64,000 nucleotides of DNA from JBMYRH01 sp049602155 (GTDB lineage Bacteria > Myxococcota_A > UBA9042 > PHBI01 > JBMYRH01). Of the stretch, positions 21,808 through 30,600 are shown piece by piece. Made by a program: the position numbers and the translations under genes. The stretch covers positions 131,765 to 195,764 of the forward strand of contig JBMYRH010000012.1 of NCBI GenBank assembly GCA_049602155.1. The letters run 5' to 3'. Position 1 is the stretch's first letter. Every line of letters starts with the position of its first letter. The notes beneath the pieces were generated by a model. That model was not told the DNA's origin and searched no databases. It was given only the letters and a program-made list of their open reading frames with translations.

Positions 21808-24045
21808 CTAGTAGCAGCCGTAGTGGTGGTAAGGGTTGTGTGCTTCGTCGAGGGTCAGCACTTCAGTGATGCTCCCGGCCTCGAGGTCGCGGGTGTCGTG
21901 GGCCCGCACACCGAGGTTGGAGATGGTGTAGACGATGTCGTCCATGAAGACGCTGCGTCGGATCTGGGACTCCCATCCGTAGGAGTAGTAGCGCATGCAG
22001 TCGTCCTGACCGCCTTCGTACTGCTCGAAGAGGCTGTCATGCGTGATGGTGCCCGCCGGGACGATGCCGGTCTCGGCGTCCACCTTGAAGAGCTGGAGCT
22101 TGGAGACGTAGCGGCCGTACCACCCATGCTCGTCGTTCTGCTCGTCGTACTCCCAGCCACTGACTGGCAGACCGAGGAGGCCGCGTGCGGCGAAGTAGTT
22201 GAACGCATGGTGGTCGTACTGAGCCTCGGACCATGTGTTCCAGCTGTCACCCAAGACCGTCTTCTGAACGAGCGCTGGGGCGGCGGGGTCACTGACGTCG
22301 AAGATCTGGAACTGGAGGCCCTCGATGCGCCCCTCGTCCGTCGCGTCCCGACCGATGGTCAGCAGGTGGCTCTCGTCCATGGGGTGCATGTAAGAGGAGA
22401 AGCCGGGGATCTTCAGCTCACCGGTGACCTTGGGTGTGGAGGGGTCGCGGAGGTCGAGGACGTAGAGCGGGTCAATTTGGCGGAAGGTCACGACGTAGCC
22501 ACGCTCGCCCATGAAGCGCACGGAGTAGATCTGCTCGCCCTTGCCGAGCCCACCGACGTGGCCAAGCTGCGTCAGGACTCCATCGGCCTCGCCGAGCACG
22601 GTCACGTGGCTCTCGGAGGCGTCATCGTTGCCCCACCAGCCCCACCAGTTCGGCTCAGTCGTTGCCACGCGGAGGTTCCCGTCGTGCTCATCCATTGAGA
22701 ACTGGTTGAGGACGTAGCCCGGGACGGAGCCCGAGGCGACGTAGTTTGCGCGCCCTGACTGGGGGGAGATGTCGAACTTGTGGATGTGTGAGGTCACCGA
22801 GGGGGCCTCGTCCTCCACGTCCCAGAACCAGTAGTAGCCCCAGTTGGTGGCCGCGACGTACATCGCGTCAGCCGACGCGTAGACGGAGCCCCAGTTGCCC
22901 GGGACCGCTGAGCCGTGGGTGGCACCGTTGTCGAGGTTCATCGTGACGACGGTCGTCAGGTTGGTCCCAGAGTGTGCGCTGGGGAGGTAGATATGATCGC
23001 AGTCGGCTGCCAGCATGCCTTCGTCGAGCGCGATGGTGCCCTCGCTCGAGACCTCGTAACGGAAGGGGACCATGTCGGCGAGCGTGAGGTCGTCGATGAT
23101 GTCCAAGTTCTCTTGGACCATCCGGCCCAGAGCATTCAGCTGCTGATTGAGGGAGGCGTTCCAGTCCACGTCTGGCCAGTAACGGAGCCCAGACACCTGG
23201 GACCACGTGTTCTGGACGAGGTAGACATCGGGCCCGATCCGACGGGTCGCCGAGAGGTTGCCCTCGAAGGCCTCGGTCCGGGTGATGACCGGGGAAGCTG
23301 GGTTGGCGACGTCGATGACCGTGACCACCGTCAGAGGTTGCCAATAGTGCCAGTTCTCGTAGTACTCCTCTTCGTAATAGCCGTTCTGGTTGAGGGCGTT
23401 CTCCTCACTCAGCAGCTCATGGAGGTTCGCCCGGGAGAGCACGACGATCGTGTCGTCGGTGCGGTAGAGGGAGTGCGGTGAACCGGCGACCTCGATTCGA
23501 CCGACCTCGACCATGTCATCTGCTGGCCAGGCGGCCACGATGACCATATCTCTGCCCGACACCGTGTAGAGGAACTCGGAGTCGGTCTTCACCATGTCCG
23601 CTTCGTCGACACCGATGACTTGCACGTTGGTCTCGGAGACATCGGTGGGTGGGGCGACGGCGTCCGATGACATGCCCCCTGAGGGGGCGGTCGAGTTGCC
23701 GTCCATTGAGCCGGACTCCGCGAACGCGACATCGTCTCTCATCCCACCTCCGAAGAACCCGCCCATTTGATCAAAGTCCATCATCTGGCGGCGCACTTGC
23801 TCCGCTTGAATCAGCATCTCTGTGCGGACATTTGCCTTGAGGTTCTCCAGCGCGTCATCGCAGCCGCTGGAGGCGCCCAGGGTCGCGGTGGCTGTCCAGT
23901 CCATCTGGTCGGCGCTCCCCATCTGCTCGATGTAGTTGTCGCCCCCTCCAGCCTGCTCGTCACAGGCCGCGGTCAAGATGACGCTGGTGGTCAGCGCAGT
24001 CAGGGCTGCGGTGCGAAGGATTCTCGGTGCGTAGGATCGGTTCAT
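21808..24045 (-). CDS. Lipoprotein with C-terminal beta-propeller domain (COG4880-like)
   Basis: 745 residues. Signal MNRSYAPRILRTAALTAL... ends with the lipobox LTAAC. A linker rich in Gly/Met/Ser is followed by a long propeller: VIGVDEADMVKTDSEFLYTV, GYVVTFRQIDPLYVLDLRDP, ELKIPGFSSYMHPMDESHLL and LQFQIFDVSDPAAPALVQ. This matches the secreted beta-propeller family distantly related to WD-40. ATG 24045 has CCAGGAG upstream; an earlier in-frame start at 24078 lacks signal character. Likely exposed in the periplasm or on the surface; ligand unknown. A strong terminator follows, so it is monocistronic. Confidence 0.85.
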   Translation of the reverse strand: MNRSYAPRILRTAALTALTTSVILTAACDEQAGGGDNYIEQMGSADQMDWTATATLGASSGCDDALENLKANVRTEMLIQAEQVRRQMMDFDQMGGFFGGGMRDDVAFAESGSMDGNSTAPSGGMSSDAVAPPTDVSETNVQVIGVDEADMVKTDSEFLYTVSGRDMVIVAAWPADDMVEVGRIEVAGSPHSLYRTDDTIVVLSRANLHELLSEENALNQNGYYEEEYYENWHYWQPLTVVTVIDVANPASPVITRTEAFEGNLSATRRIGPDVYLVQNTWSQVSGLRYWPDVDWNASLNQQLNALGRMVQENLDIIDDLTLADMVPFRYEVSSEGTIALDEGMLAADCDHIYLPSAHSGTNLTTVVTMNLDNGATHGSAVPGNWGSVYASADAMYVAATNWGYYWFWDVEDEAPSVTSHIHKFDISPQSGRANYVASGSVPGYVLNQFSMDEHDGNLRVATTEPNWWGWWGNDDASESHVTVLGEADGVLTQLGHVGGLGKGEQIYSVRFMGERGYVVTFRQIDPLYVLDLRDPSTPKVTGELKIPGFSSYMHPMDESHLLTIGRDATDEGRIEGLQFQIFDVSDPAAPALVQKTVLGDSWNTWSEAQYDHHAFNYFAARGLLGLPVSGWEYDEQNDEHGWYGRYVSKLQLFKVDAETGIVPAGTITHDSLFEQYEGGQDDCMRYYSYGWESQIRRSVFMDDIVYTISNLGVRAHDTRDLEAGSITEVLTLDEAHNPYHHYGCY

Positions 24046-24362
24046 CGGGGTCTCCTGGTCATGGCGGGTCGCCGTCACGCCCCACTACAGAGCAACCTGC
24101 GTGCCAAAAGCATAAGCTCCTGTAATTACTGCTCGCATGTCACTTCTCCGTGTTCTCTGTGTGTAATTTATCTACACGTGAAAAGGGTCTTTCCAGATCG
24201 AGTGGTGTGATTTTCACCATCGTCCATCGTGTGCGCTCTGCGTTGCTTCTTCGCGTGTGGGGAGCATCGCTCGCGGCTTCACGGCGGGGTGTCGGACCTT
24301 TACCTATCGCGGCGAGTGCGCTGAGATGCGTCACGACGTGAACCGATGGTGGAGGGGACGGT
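24046..24362. promoter_or_regulatory. 317-bp divergent intergenic region
   Basis: Region between the minus-strand beta-propeller lipoprotein and the plus-strand aldo/keto reductase, with no gene seen. It is AT-rich around 24110-24215. An inverted repeat GTGTA-ATTTATC-TACAC (24161-24177) could be an operator shared by the divergent promoters. GGTGGAGGGG before ATG 24363 is the reductase's ribosome binding site. Confidence 0.4.
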
Positions 24363-25223
24363 ATGCAGACGCGAACGCTTGGGAGCAGTGGACACGAGGT
24401 GAGCTGTATTGGGCTCGGTGGGATGCCTATGTCGATCACGGGGCGCCCCAGTGAGTCGGACTCGGTGCGCGTGATACACGCCGCACTGGACGCTGGGATG
24501 ACGTTCATCGACACGGCGGACGTGTACTGCTTTGACCACACGGATATCGGTCACAATGAACGACTCATCGCCCGCGCGCTCCGCGAACGCTCCGGCTCAG
24601 CAGGGGTTTTTGTCGCGACCAAGGGAGGGCTGCAGCGCCCTGGCGGTGACTGGACGACGAACGGGACGCCAGAGCACCTGCGCTCAGCCTGTGAGGCGAG
24701 CCTCCGCGCCCTTGGGGTGGACGCGATTGCGCTCTACCAACTCCATGCACCGTGTGACGATCATCCATTCGAGGACAGCGTGGGTGAGCTTGCGCGCCTC
24801 CGCGATGCCGGCAAGGTCCAGCATGTGGGGCTCTCCAACGTCACCGTGGAGCAGATCACCATCGCGCAGAGCATCTTGCCGATCGTCAGCGTTCAGAATC
24901 GCTGCAACCCTCACGACACGAGCGCCTGGGACGATGGGGTCATTTCGCGTTGCGAAGCCGATGGGATGGCCTTCTTCCCCTACTCACCGGTGGGGGGCTT
25001 TGGCAAAGAGGACATCGGGGGCGACGCGACCCTCCGTGAGGTCGGCGCGCGCCACGGCGTGAGCCCTTATGAGGTCGCGTTAGCGTGGCTCTTGGCGTCC
25101 TCTCCGGCGATGCTCCCGATCCCTGGCGCGAGCAAGGTGTCGAGCGCGGAGTCCAGCGCGCGCGCGGCGTCTCTGTCCCTCACTGCACTCGATATGTCGA
25201 CCCTTGATGGGCAGTTCTTATAA
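24363..25223 (+). CDS. Aldo/keto reductase family oxidoreductase
   Basis: 286 residues. The TIM-barrel AKR motifs are seen in order: GLGGMPMSITG, MTFIDTADVYC (catalytic Asp and Tyr), VATKGGLQRP (Lys), ALYQLHAPCDDHPFEDSVG (His), VGLSNVTVEQI, VQNRCNP and PIPGASKVSSAESSARA (NADPH phosphate contact). Known: AKRs reduce carbonyls with NADPH. The substrate cannot be predicted. Ribosome binding site GGAGGGG precedes ATG. It converges on the PA0069-type radical SAM gene with a 6-bp overlap. Confidence 0.92.
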   Translation: MQTRTLGSSGHEVSCIGLGGMPMSITGRPSESDSVRVIHAALDAGMTFIDTADVYCFDHTDIGHNERLIARALRERSGSAGVFVATKGGLQRPGGDWTTNGTPEHLRSACEASLRALGVDAIALYQLHAPCDDHPFEDSVGELARLRDAGKVQHVGLSNVTVEQITIAQSILPIVSVQNRCNPHDTSAWDDGVISRCEADGMAFFPYSPVGGFGKEDIGGDATLREVGARHGVSPYEVALAWLLASSPAMLPIPGASKVSSAESSARAASLSLTALDMSTLDGQFL

Positions 25224-26252
25224 GAGACCGAGTTGATGCCCCTCGTGCGGGCGGCAAAAGGTGGCCGGGTGGGTCGAGGGGGCGCTCGCGTTCAGCCCAA
25301 GGCGCCGCGCGGTGGTCTCGAAGAGGGCCTGAATGGCTTGATATCGTGCACCGAACCCGCCCATCCGCCGCCCAAAGCGCGGGTCATTGGTCTGCCCTCC
25401 ACGGCAGGCGCGCAGCTGGTTCATGACCCGGTCTGCGCGGTCGGGGAGGGCGTCTCGGAGGCGAGCTTCGAAGATCTCAGCGACGGTCTCCGGGAGGCGC
25501 AGCAAGATGAAGTTCGCCTGGGTGGCGCCTGCATCGCGGGCCGCCTCCAAGATGGCTGGGATCTGATCGTCGGTCAGCCCAGGGATGATCGGCGCCACGT
25601 TGACCCTCACGCTCAGCCCCGCCTCCGCCAAGCGTCGAAGGGTCTCGATGCGACGCTTTGGGCTCGGCACATAGGGCTCAATGGCCCGGCTCAAGTCGGC
25701 GTCCATGAAGGGCAAGCTCACAGTGACCGTGCAGCGCGCGCGGCGGTCGAGGTCCACGAGGAGGTCGATGTCCCGCTCGATGAGCGTGGACTTTGTGATG
25801 ATGCTGACAGGGTTTCGGTAGTCCCTGCAGACCTCTAGGCACCCTCGCGTCAGCCCGTAGCTCACCTCCAAAGGCTGATAACAGTCCGTGTTGCCTGAGA
25901 ACAGGATGTGCTCGCCAGTCCAGCTTCGCCGGTCGAAGGCCTCACGGAGCAATTTGGGGGCGTCAGGCTTCACGACCAGCGTGCGCTCGAAGTCAGTCCC
26001 AGCACCCAGGTCGAGGTACTGATGCGACGGTCGTGCGTAGCAATAGGCGCAGCCGTGGTAGCAGCCACGGTAAGGGTTCAAGCTCCACCGGAAGGGCAGA
26101 TCGGGGCTCGTGTTGCGTGTCAGTATCCGCTGCGCACGGTCGGCGATCACAGTGAGCTGGGTCGGGGGTGGCATCTCATCGAAGTCGATGACCGAGCTGT
26201 GCCACGGATTCGGTGGGTTTGTGACGTGACTGAGGGTCTGTGGACGTGCCAT
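25218..26252 (-). CDS. PA0069-type radical SAM protein
   Basis: 344 residues. The canonical cluster motif CYHGCAYC (CxxxCxxC) lies in SLNPYRGCYHGCAYCYAR near 60-70. It is followed by LFSGNTDCYQPLE, VSIITKSTLIERDIDLL, EPYVPSPKRRIETLRRLAEA and NVAPIIPGLTD. This is the Rv2578c/PA0069 branch, related to spore photoproduct lyase, whose substrate is not known. It lies next to the sirtuin with a shared 95-bp divergent promoter region holding a palindrome. It is the intact counterpart of the degenerate protein at 11467-12528. Confidence 0.92.
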   Translation of the reverse strand: MARPQTLSHVTNPPNPWHSSVIDFDEMPPPTQLTVIADRAQRILTRNTSPDLPFRWSLNPYRGCYHGCAYCYARPSHQYLDLGAGTDFERTLVVKPDAPKLLREAFDRRSWTGEHILFSGNTDCYQPLEVSYGLTRGCLEVCRDYRNPVSIITKSTLIERDIDLLVDLDRRARCTVTVSLPFMDADLSRAIEPYVPSPKRRIETLRRLAEAGLSVRVNVAPIIPGLTDDQIPAILEAARDAGATQANFILLRLPETVAEIFEARLRDALPDRADRVMNQLRACRGGQTNDPRFGRRMGGFGARYQAIQALFETTARRLGLNASAPSTHPATFCRPHEGHQLGLL

Positions 26253-26266
26253 AGCGCTACGTTATG

Positions 26267-26280
26267 TGAACACTTGTTCA
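26267..26280. promoter_or_regulatory. Palindromic operator candidate between radical SAM gene and sirtuin
   Basis: TGAACA-CT-TGTTCA, a perfect 14-bp inverted repeat 15 bp upstream of the radical SAM ATG and in the divergent promoter of the sirtuin operon. It contains GAAC-N4-GTTC, similar to a Gram-positive-type LexA box but also to many TetR-type operators. The regulator is unknown. Confidence 0.45.
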
Positions 26281-26347
26281 GTGTCTAGATCTCGGAGGCA
26301 ATCATTCGGGATGTGGTACCCTCTGACGCACGACCTTGGGAGGCTGG

Positions 26348-27091
26348 GTGGGTGACGAGCTCCTAGACATCGCGGCGGCGCGATTGCGTGAGGCATCAAG
26401 CCTCTTTGTCGTGACGGGCGCTGGGATCTCCGCCGAGTCGGGCATCCCGACCTTCCGTGGTGCGGGGGGGCTGTGGGAGGGCTTCAGCTTCCAGAGCCTC
26501 GCGACGCCGGAGGCCTTCGCCGAGGACCCCGGTCGCGTCTGGCGTTGGTACCGCTGGCGCGCTGAGCAGTACGGTCAATGCCTCCCCAACCCTGGGCACG
26601 ACGTCATCGCGCGGATGGAGGCGGCCATCCCCGAGGTGCTCATCGCGACTCAGAACGTCGACGGACTCCATCGGCGGGCGGGCAACGTCAACGTGGTCGA
26701 GCTCCACGGGTCCATCGCTGACATGCGCTGCGTCGCGTGCGAGCGCCTCGCCCCCTTCCCTCAGGGGCCCATCGTGGATGATCCCGTCCCCCGCTGCGGC
26801 CACTGCACAGCAGCGATGCGCCCACATATCCTGTGGTTTGGAGAGACGTATTGGCCCGGCATCCTTGAGCAGGCTCAGGCTGCAGCCAGGCAGGCTGACG
26901 TGTGCTTAGTGGTCGGGACCTCCGCCCAAGTGTGGCCGCCCGTCGCCCTCGCGCTCCACGCGAGAGAGTGTGGGGCCTACCTGATCGACGTGAACCCCGA
27001 GGTCACGGACCTCTCACGCACCGCTGATGCCCATTTGATCGGGCCCTCTGGCACGGTCTTACCTGAACTTTGGGAGCGCGTCGGGCGATGA
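26348..27091 (+). CDS. cobB: Sirtuin (Sir2/CobB family) NAD-dependent protein deacylase, SIRT5-like
   Basis: 247 residues. NAD site VTGAGISAESGIPTFRG, QNVDGLHRRAG, catalytic His in ELHGSIADMRC, a Zn site of two CxxC pairs (CVAC and CGHC), PHILWFGE and VVGTSAQVWP. The loop WYRWRAEQY places Tyr and Arg as Y-x-x-R, which in class III sirtuins (SIRT5, CobB) binds negatively charged acyl groups, so desuccinylase/demalonylase activity is expected besides deacetylation. GTG 26348 was chosen because GGAGG sits 4 nt before it; a TTG at 26336 overlaps that site. Its stop overlaps the ATG of the MatB-like gene (ATGATGA), so the two are translationally coupled. Confidence 0.93.
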   Translation: MGDELLDIAAARLREASSLFVVTGAGISAESGIPTFRGAGGLWEGFSFQSLATPEAFAEDPGRVWRWYRWRAEQYGQCLPNPGHDVIARMEAAIPEVLIATQNVDGLHRRAGNVNVVELHGSIADMRCVACERLAPFPQGPIVDDPVPRCGHCTAAMRPHILWFGETYWPGILEQAQAAARQADVCLVVGTSAQVWPPVALALHARECGAYLIDVNPEVTDLSRTADAHLIGPSGTVLPELWERVGR

Positions 27092-28554
27092 TGACACTCT
27101 TTGAGGGCTTTGAGGCCTGCCCGGATCGCGTGGCCTTCATGCTCGGCGATGACGCGCTCACATACGGTGAATTGGACCGCCGCTCTCGGAGGTACGCGGC
27201 TGGCTTGGCGGCGCGCGGTGTGTCGCCGGGTGACCGCGTCGCAGTGCAGTCGGGATCGTCGAGGGACCTCTTGATCGCGCTCTTGGGCCACCTCCGGTCT
27301 GGCGTCATCCACGTCCCTATCAACACCCGCTATCGTGCCGAGGAGATCGCCCACATCCTGAGCGACTCCGGGGCCGCGCTTGTCCTCTACGACGAGGGAG
27401 CCGCCGCTGGCGAGGTCGCGACGACCATGGGCTGCCCGTCGGTCTCGCTCGCGTCCCTGCCGTCGTCTGAGGTCGCGATGCCCGACGCCACAGGGGACGA
27501 TGCGACGGCGATGCTCATCTACACCTCGGGGACCACTGGGCGCTCCAAAGGCGTCGCCCTGAGCCTCTCGGCGCTGACCGCCAACATCGGAGCGACGACA
27601 GGCCTCTGGCGGTGGTCGCCCTCGGACCACCTGATCCTGACGCTGCCACTCTTCCATGTCCACGGGCTCGGGCTGGGGGTCTTAGGGACCCTCTTGAACC
27701 AGATGACGGCGACGATCTTTCCCAAGTTTGATGCTGGCGAGGTGGTCGACGCGATGGCGCGAGGGGGCACCATCTTTATGGGGGTCCCGACCATGTATGC
27801 GCGTCTCCTCGCCTTTCTAGAGGACCACGCTTCGTCGCAGACATCCCTGAGCGAGATGCGCCTCTTCACCTCGGGTTCGGCGGCACTGCCAGCCTCTTCG
27901 CACGCGGCCTTCGAGGCTCTGACGGGGCATCGTATCCTTGAGCGCTACGGGATGAGCGAGACGGGTTTCACCCTGTCGAACCCTTATGATCGGGAGCGGC
28001 GCGCGGGCACCGTGGGGCAGGCTGTTCCGGGCTACACCGTCCGTATCGTTGATGAGGCGGGGGAGACTTGTCCGGTGAATGAGCCTGGGGAGATTTGGGT
28101 CCGCGGTGATGGGATGATGCGCGGGTACTGGGGACAACCCGAGGTCACCGAGGCGGCATTCACCGATGGTTGGTTCCGCACAGGGGACGTGGCGCTCCTC
28201 GACCCTGAGGGCTATCACCGCATCCTGGGCCGTCGCTCGGCTGACATCATCAAGAGCGGGGGCTTTAAGATCTCGGCCCTCGAGATCGAAGACGTGCTCC
28301 TTCGTCACCCCGCTGTCCGCGAAGCGGCCGTGCTTGGGCTCCCCGACCCCGAGTGGGGGGAGCGCATTGAAGCCGTCGTCGTCGTCGATCCGGCCCACCC
28401 GTTTCAGCCTCAAGCGCTGCGTGACCTCGCGCGGGATCAACTCGCAGCCTACAAGTGCCCTCGCGATGTGCACGTGATGGCGGAGCTGCCCCGGAACGCG
28501 CTGGGCAAGCTCCAAAAGCACCGCCTCAAAGAACGACTACTCGTCGACGAGTAG
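27088..28554 (+). CDS. Acyl-CoA synthetase, malonyl-CoA synthetase (MatB/ACSF3)-like
   Basis: 488 residues. ANL-superfamily motifs: LIYTSGTTGRSKGVALS (P-loop), LPLFHVHGLGLG, RILERYGMSETGF, GWFRTGDVALL, IKSGGFKISALEIEDVLL and LPRNALGKLQKHRL with the catalytic Lys. The Arg in ERYGMSET (most fatty acyl enzymes have Gly-Tyr-Gly there) and PLFHVHGL are features of malonyl-CoA synthetases, where that Arg binds the free carboxylate. Reaction expected: malonate or methylmalonate + ATP + CoA to the CoA thioester. It overlaps the sirtuin gene by 4 bp. Its C-terminus overlaps the convergent glycerate kinase gene. Substrate assignment is inference. Confidence 0.85.
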   Translation: MMTLFEGFEACPDRVAFMLGDDALTYGELDRRSRRYAAGLAARGVSPGDRVAVQSGSSRDLLIALLGHLRSGVIHVPINTRYRAEEIAHILSDSGAALVLYDEGAAAGEVATTMGCPSVSLASLPSSEVAMPDATGDDATAMLIYTSGTTGRSKGVALSLSALTANIGATTGLWRWSPSDHLILTLPLFHVHGLGLGVLGTLLNQMTATIFPKFDAGEVVDAMARGGTIFMGVPTMYARLLAFLEDHASSQTSLSEMRLFTSGSAALPASSHAAFEALTGHRILERYGMSETGFTLSNPYDRERRAGTVGQAVPGYTVRIVDEAGETCPVNEPGEIWVRGDGMMRGYWGQPEVTEAAFTDGWFRTGDVALLDPEGYHRILGRRSADIIKSGGFKISALEIEDVLLRHPAVREAAVLGLPDPEWGERIEAVVVVDPAHPFQPQALRDLARDQLAAYKCPRDVHVMAELPRNALGKLQKHRLKERLLVDE

Positions 28555-29781
28555 CGTGACGATGTCGCCGACGTTGGTCCCCGTCGCCCCGGTCCGAAGC
28601 AGCCCTCCGGCGGCGTCGAGGGTCGGGTAGGCGTTGTTGTCCGCCAGCGCTTGGTCGATGTCGCTGAGCGCCTCGACGATCTCGGCATCGAGTAAGCCAC
28701 CCGCGGCGTCCGTGGGGCCGTCTCGGCCGTCTGTCCCCGCGCTCAAGAGCGCCCAGGGGCGCGTCCAGGGGTGCGCCTTCCTCAACTTGGCGAAGGCGAG
28801 CGCGAACTCCTGACTGCGCCCTCCACGGCCACGCCCCTGGACCGTGACTGTCGTCTCACCCCCGACGATGAGCGCGACGCGACCCGAGGGGACGGCCTGA
28901 GTGTCGAGCCAAGCGGCAGCATCTCGCGCCTCGCCGCTCAGCCGCGGGCTCAGCATGATAGGGCGGTAGCCGAGCTCGATCGCTTGTGCTTTAGCCCCCT
29001 CAATCGCCTCTTCAATGCCCGCGACGATGGAGACCGTCAGATCAGCCAACCGGGGATCGCGGGCGTCTGGTGTATCGGGGTACGCCCCGGCGTCCCCGAG
29101 CTCCAGGTGGTTACGGACCGAAGGCGAGACCGCCCCCATCAACCCGTGCCGCTGCAGGACGCGAAGCGCATCGCGATAGGTGGTCGCATCAGGGGCCGCT
29201 AAGCCGGAGCCGATCGCCGCAGGGTCGTTGCCTTGAACGTCTGAGAGGATAAGGGTCCGCACACGCTGCCCCTCTTGTATCCCTTGGCCACCCTTGATCC
29301 TTGAGAGGTGGCGCCGAACGGTGTTGAGCTCGTGGATGTCGACCCCTCGATGCATGAGCAGCTCGGTCGTCTTCACCAGGTCGTGCACGCTGACGCCCCC
29401 TGCCGGTGCGCAGACCATCGATGAGGCGCCCCCAGAGACGAGGAATAGCAGCTCTTCGTGTTCGTTCAGAGCGCGCTCAACGGCCTCTCCGCCAGCGAGG
29501 CTGCCCGTCCCTGGGACAGGGTGGTCCCCCACCAAGACCCGGAAGCCCGCGCGGGGCCTGGCGTTGCCCATATTTGTGATGATGAGCCCCTCACTGGCAC
29601 CCGCTGCCCGCGCGGCGCCCGCCATCGCGCTCGCGGCCTTGCCGACCGCGATGACGTAGGGGCTCCCCTCCAAGGGGACCTCAGCGAGGGCGCGCTCGAC
29701 GGCCCGTGCAGGCTCGACAGCGTCCACCGCAGCGTCGAAAATCGCCCGTGCCTGGTCCCTCAATGGCCGTTCGTCGTTCAT
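28537..29781 (-). CDS. Glycerate 2-kinase (GckA/DUF4147-MOFRL type)
   Basis: 414 residues. IAVGKAASAMAGAA, LVGDHPVPGTGSLAGG, LFLVSGGASSMVCAPAGGVS and NTVRRHLSRIKGGQ form the N-terminal DUF4147 domain, and LSAGTDGRDGPTDAAGG the C-terminal MOFRL domain. Known: it phosphorylates D-glycerate to 2-phosphoglycerate, linking serine, glyoxylate or sugar-acid breakdown to glycolysis. Length and motifs are complete. The start overlaps the BtpA stop by 4 bp, so the pair is an operon. The 3' end overlaps the convergent acyl-CoA synthetase by 18 bp. Confidence 0.93.
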   Translation of the reverse strand: MNDERPLRDQARAIFDAAVDAVEPARAVERALAEVPLEGSPYVIAVGKAASAMAGAARAAGASEGLIITNMGNARPRAGFRVLVGDHPVPGTGSLAGGEAVERALNEHEELLFLVSGGASSMVCAPAGGVSVHDLVKTTELLMHRGVDIHELNTVRRHLSRIKGGQGIQEGQRVRTLILSDVQGNDPAAIGSGLAAPDATTYRDALRVLQRHGLMGAVSPSVRNHLELGDAGAYPDTPDARDPRLADLTVSIVAGIEEAIEGAKAQAIELGYRPIMLSPRLSGEARDAAAWLDTQAVPSGRVALIVGGETTVTVQGRGRGGRSQEFALAFAKLRKAHPWTRPWALLSAGTDGRDGPTDAAGGLLDAEIVEALSDIDQALADNNAYPTLDAAGGLLRTGATGTNVGDIVTLLVDE

Positions 29782-30587
29782 TGGCTCACCGCGGCGACCA
29801 GCGCCTTGACCCGATCCACGTCGACGGGGGCGCTGAGGTGGCCATCGACCTTGAGCGCCGTCCCTACAATGGCTCCATCAGCGACCGAGAGCGCCTGGGG
29901 AGCGCTCTCGATGGTGAGGCCGCTCCCGATAAGGAGGGGGACCTCGGGACATGCCGCTTTGACGGCGCGCAGGTCATCGAGCGCAGTGGGCGCTCCGGTG
30001 CCGCTGCCTGAGACGATGAGCCCATCGGCGTGACCCCGGCCAACAGTCTCTTCTGCGAGGGTGCCTAGGGGCCGCCTCGGACCGAGCGGGGCGGCGTGCT
30101 TCACGTCGACGTCGGCCAAGACCGCGACGTCGGCGCCGAGCGCATGTCGAGCGCGCAGGGTCTCGGCAGCGCGCCCCTCAATGACTCCCTGGTCGGTCAC
30201 TGCGGCTCCGACGTGCACGTTCACACGGATAAAGTCCAGGTCGAACGCAGCCGCTAAGCCCAGGGCGGCCCGGGCATCGTTGCGCAGCACGTTGACCCCG
30301 ACGAGGTGGTCGCCATCGGGGAGCGCCGCGAGGACGCGCGCCATCGCGGCGATGGTCTCCGCCGGGACGCAGTCTGCGAAGAAGGGAGCGTCACCGAAGT
30401 TCTCGACGACGAAGCCGTTCATGCCCCCACCGATGAGGGCCTCAGCGTCCCGCACGGCGGCCGCGGTGACGGTCGCCATATCCCCCTTGAAGCCGGGGCT
30501 CCCGGGGAGGGCTTGCAGGTGGACAACGCCCAAGAGGAGCGGAGGGGCAGCGCCCTCGCTCGCGGGCTGGATCAATCGATGGGGCAT
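29778..30587 (-). CDS. BtpA/SgcQ family TIM-barrel protein
   Basis: 269 residues. The family pattern is seen: LLLGVVHLQALPGSPGF, NGFVVENFGDAPFFAD, VGVNVLRNDARAALGLAAAF, FIRVNVHVGAAVTDQG, VLADVDVKHAAPLG and GLIVSGSGTGAPTAL. Known: named for a cyanobacterial photosystem I biogenesis factor; in other bacteria it is an uncharacterised probable sugar-phosphate-type barrel enzyme. No photosynthesis genes occur here, so the photosystem label should not be applied. Translational overlap with glycerate 2-kinase points to a shared catabolic route, perhaps nucleoside or sugar-acid breakdown. Confidence 0.88.
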   Translation of the reverse strand: MPHRLIQPASEGAAPPLLLGVVHLQALPGSPGFKGDMATVTAAAVRDAEALIGGGMNGFVVENFGDAPFFADCVPAETIAAMARVLAALPDGDHLVGVNVLRNDARAALGLAAAFDLDFIRVNVHVGAAVTDQGVIEGRAAETLRARHALGADVAVLADVDVKHAAPLGPRRPLGTLAEETVGRGHADGLIVSGSGTGAPTALDDLRAVKAACPEVPLLIGSGLTIESAPQALSVADGAIVGTALKVDGHLSAPVDVDRVKALVAAVSQ

Positions 30588-30600
30588 GGCACAGGTCGGT

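Noticed and set aside
29778..30587. Photosystem I assembly role for the BtpA homologue
   Set aside because: No photosynthesis genes are present and most BtpA relatives occur in non-phototrophs; only the family name is kept.
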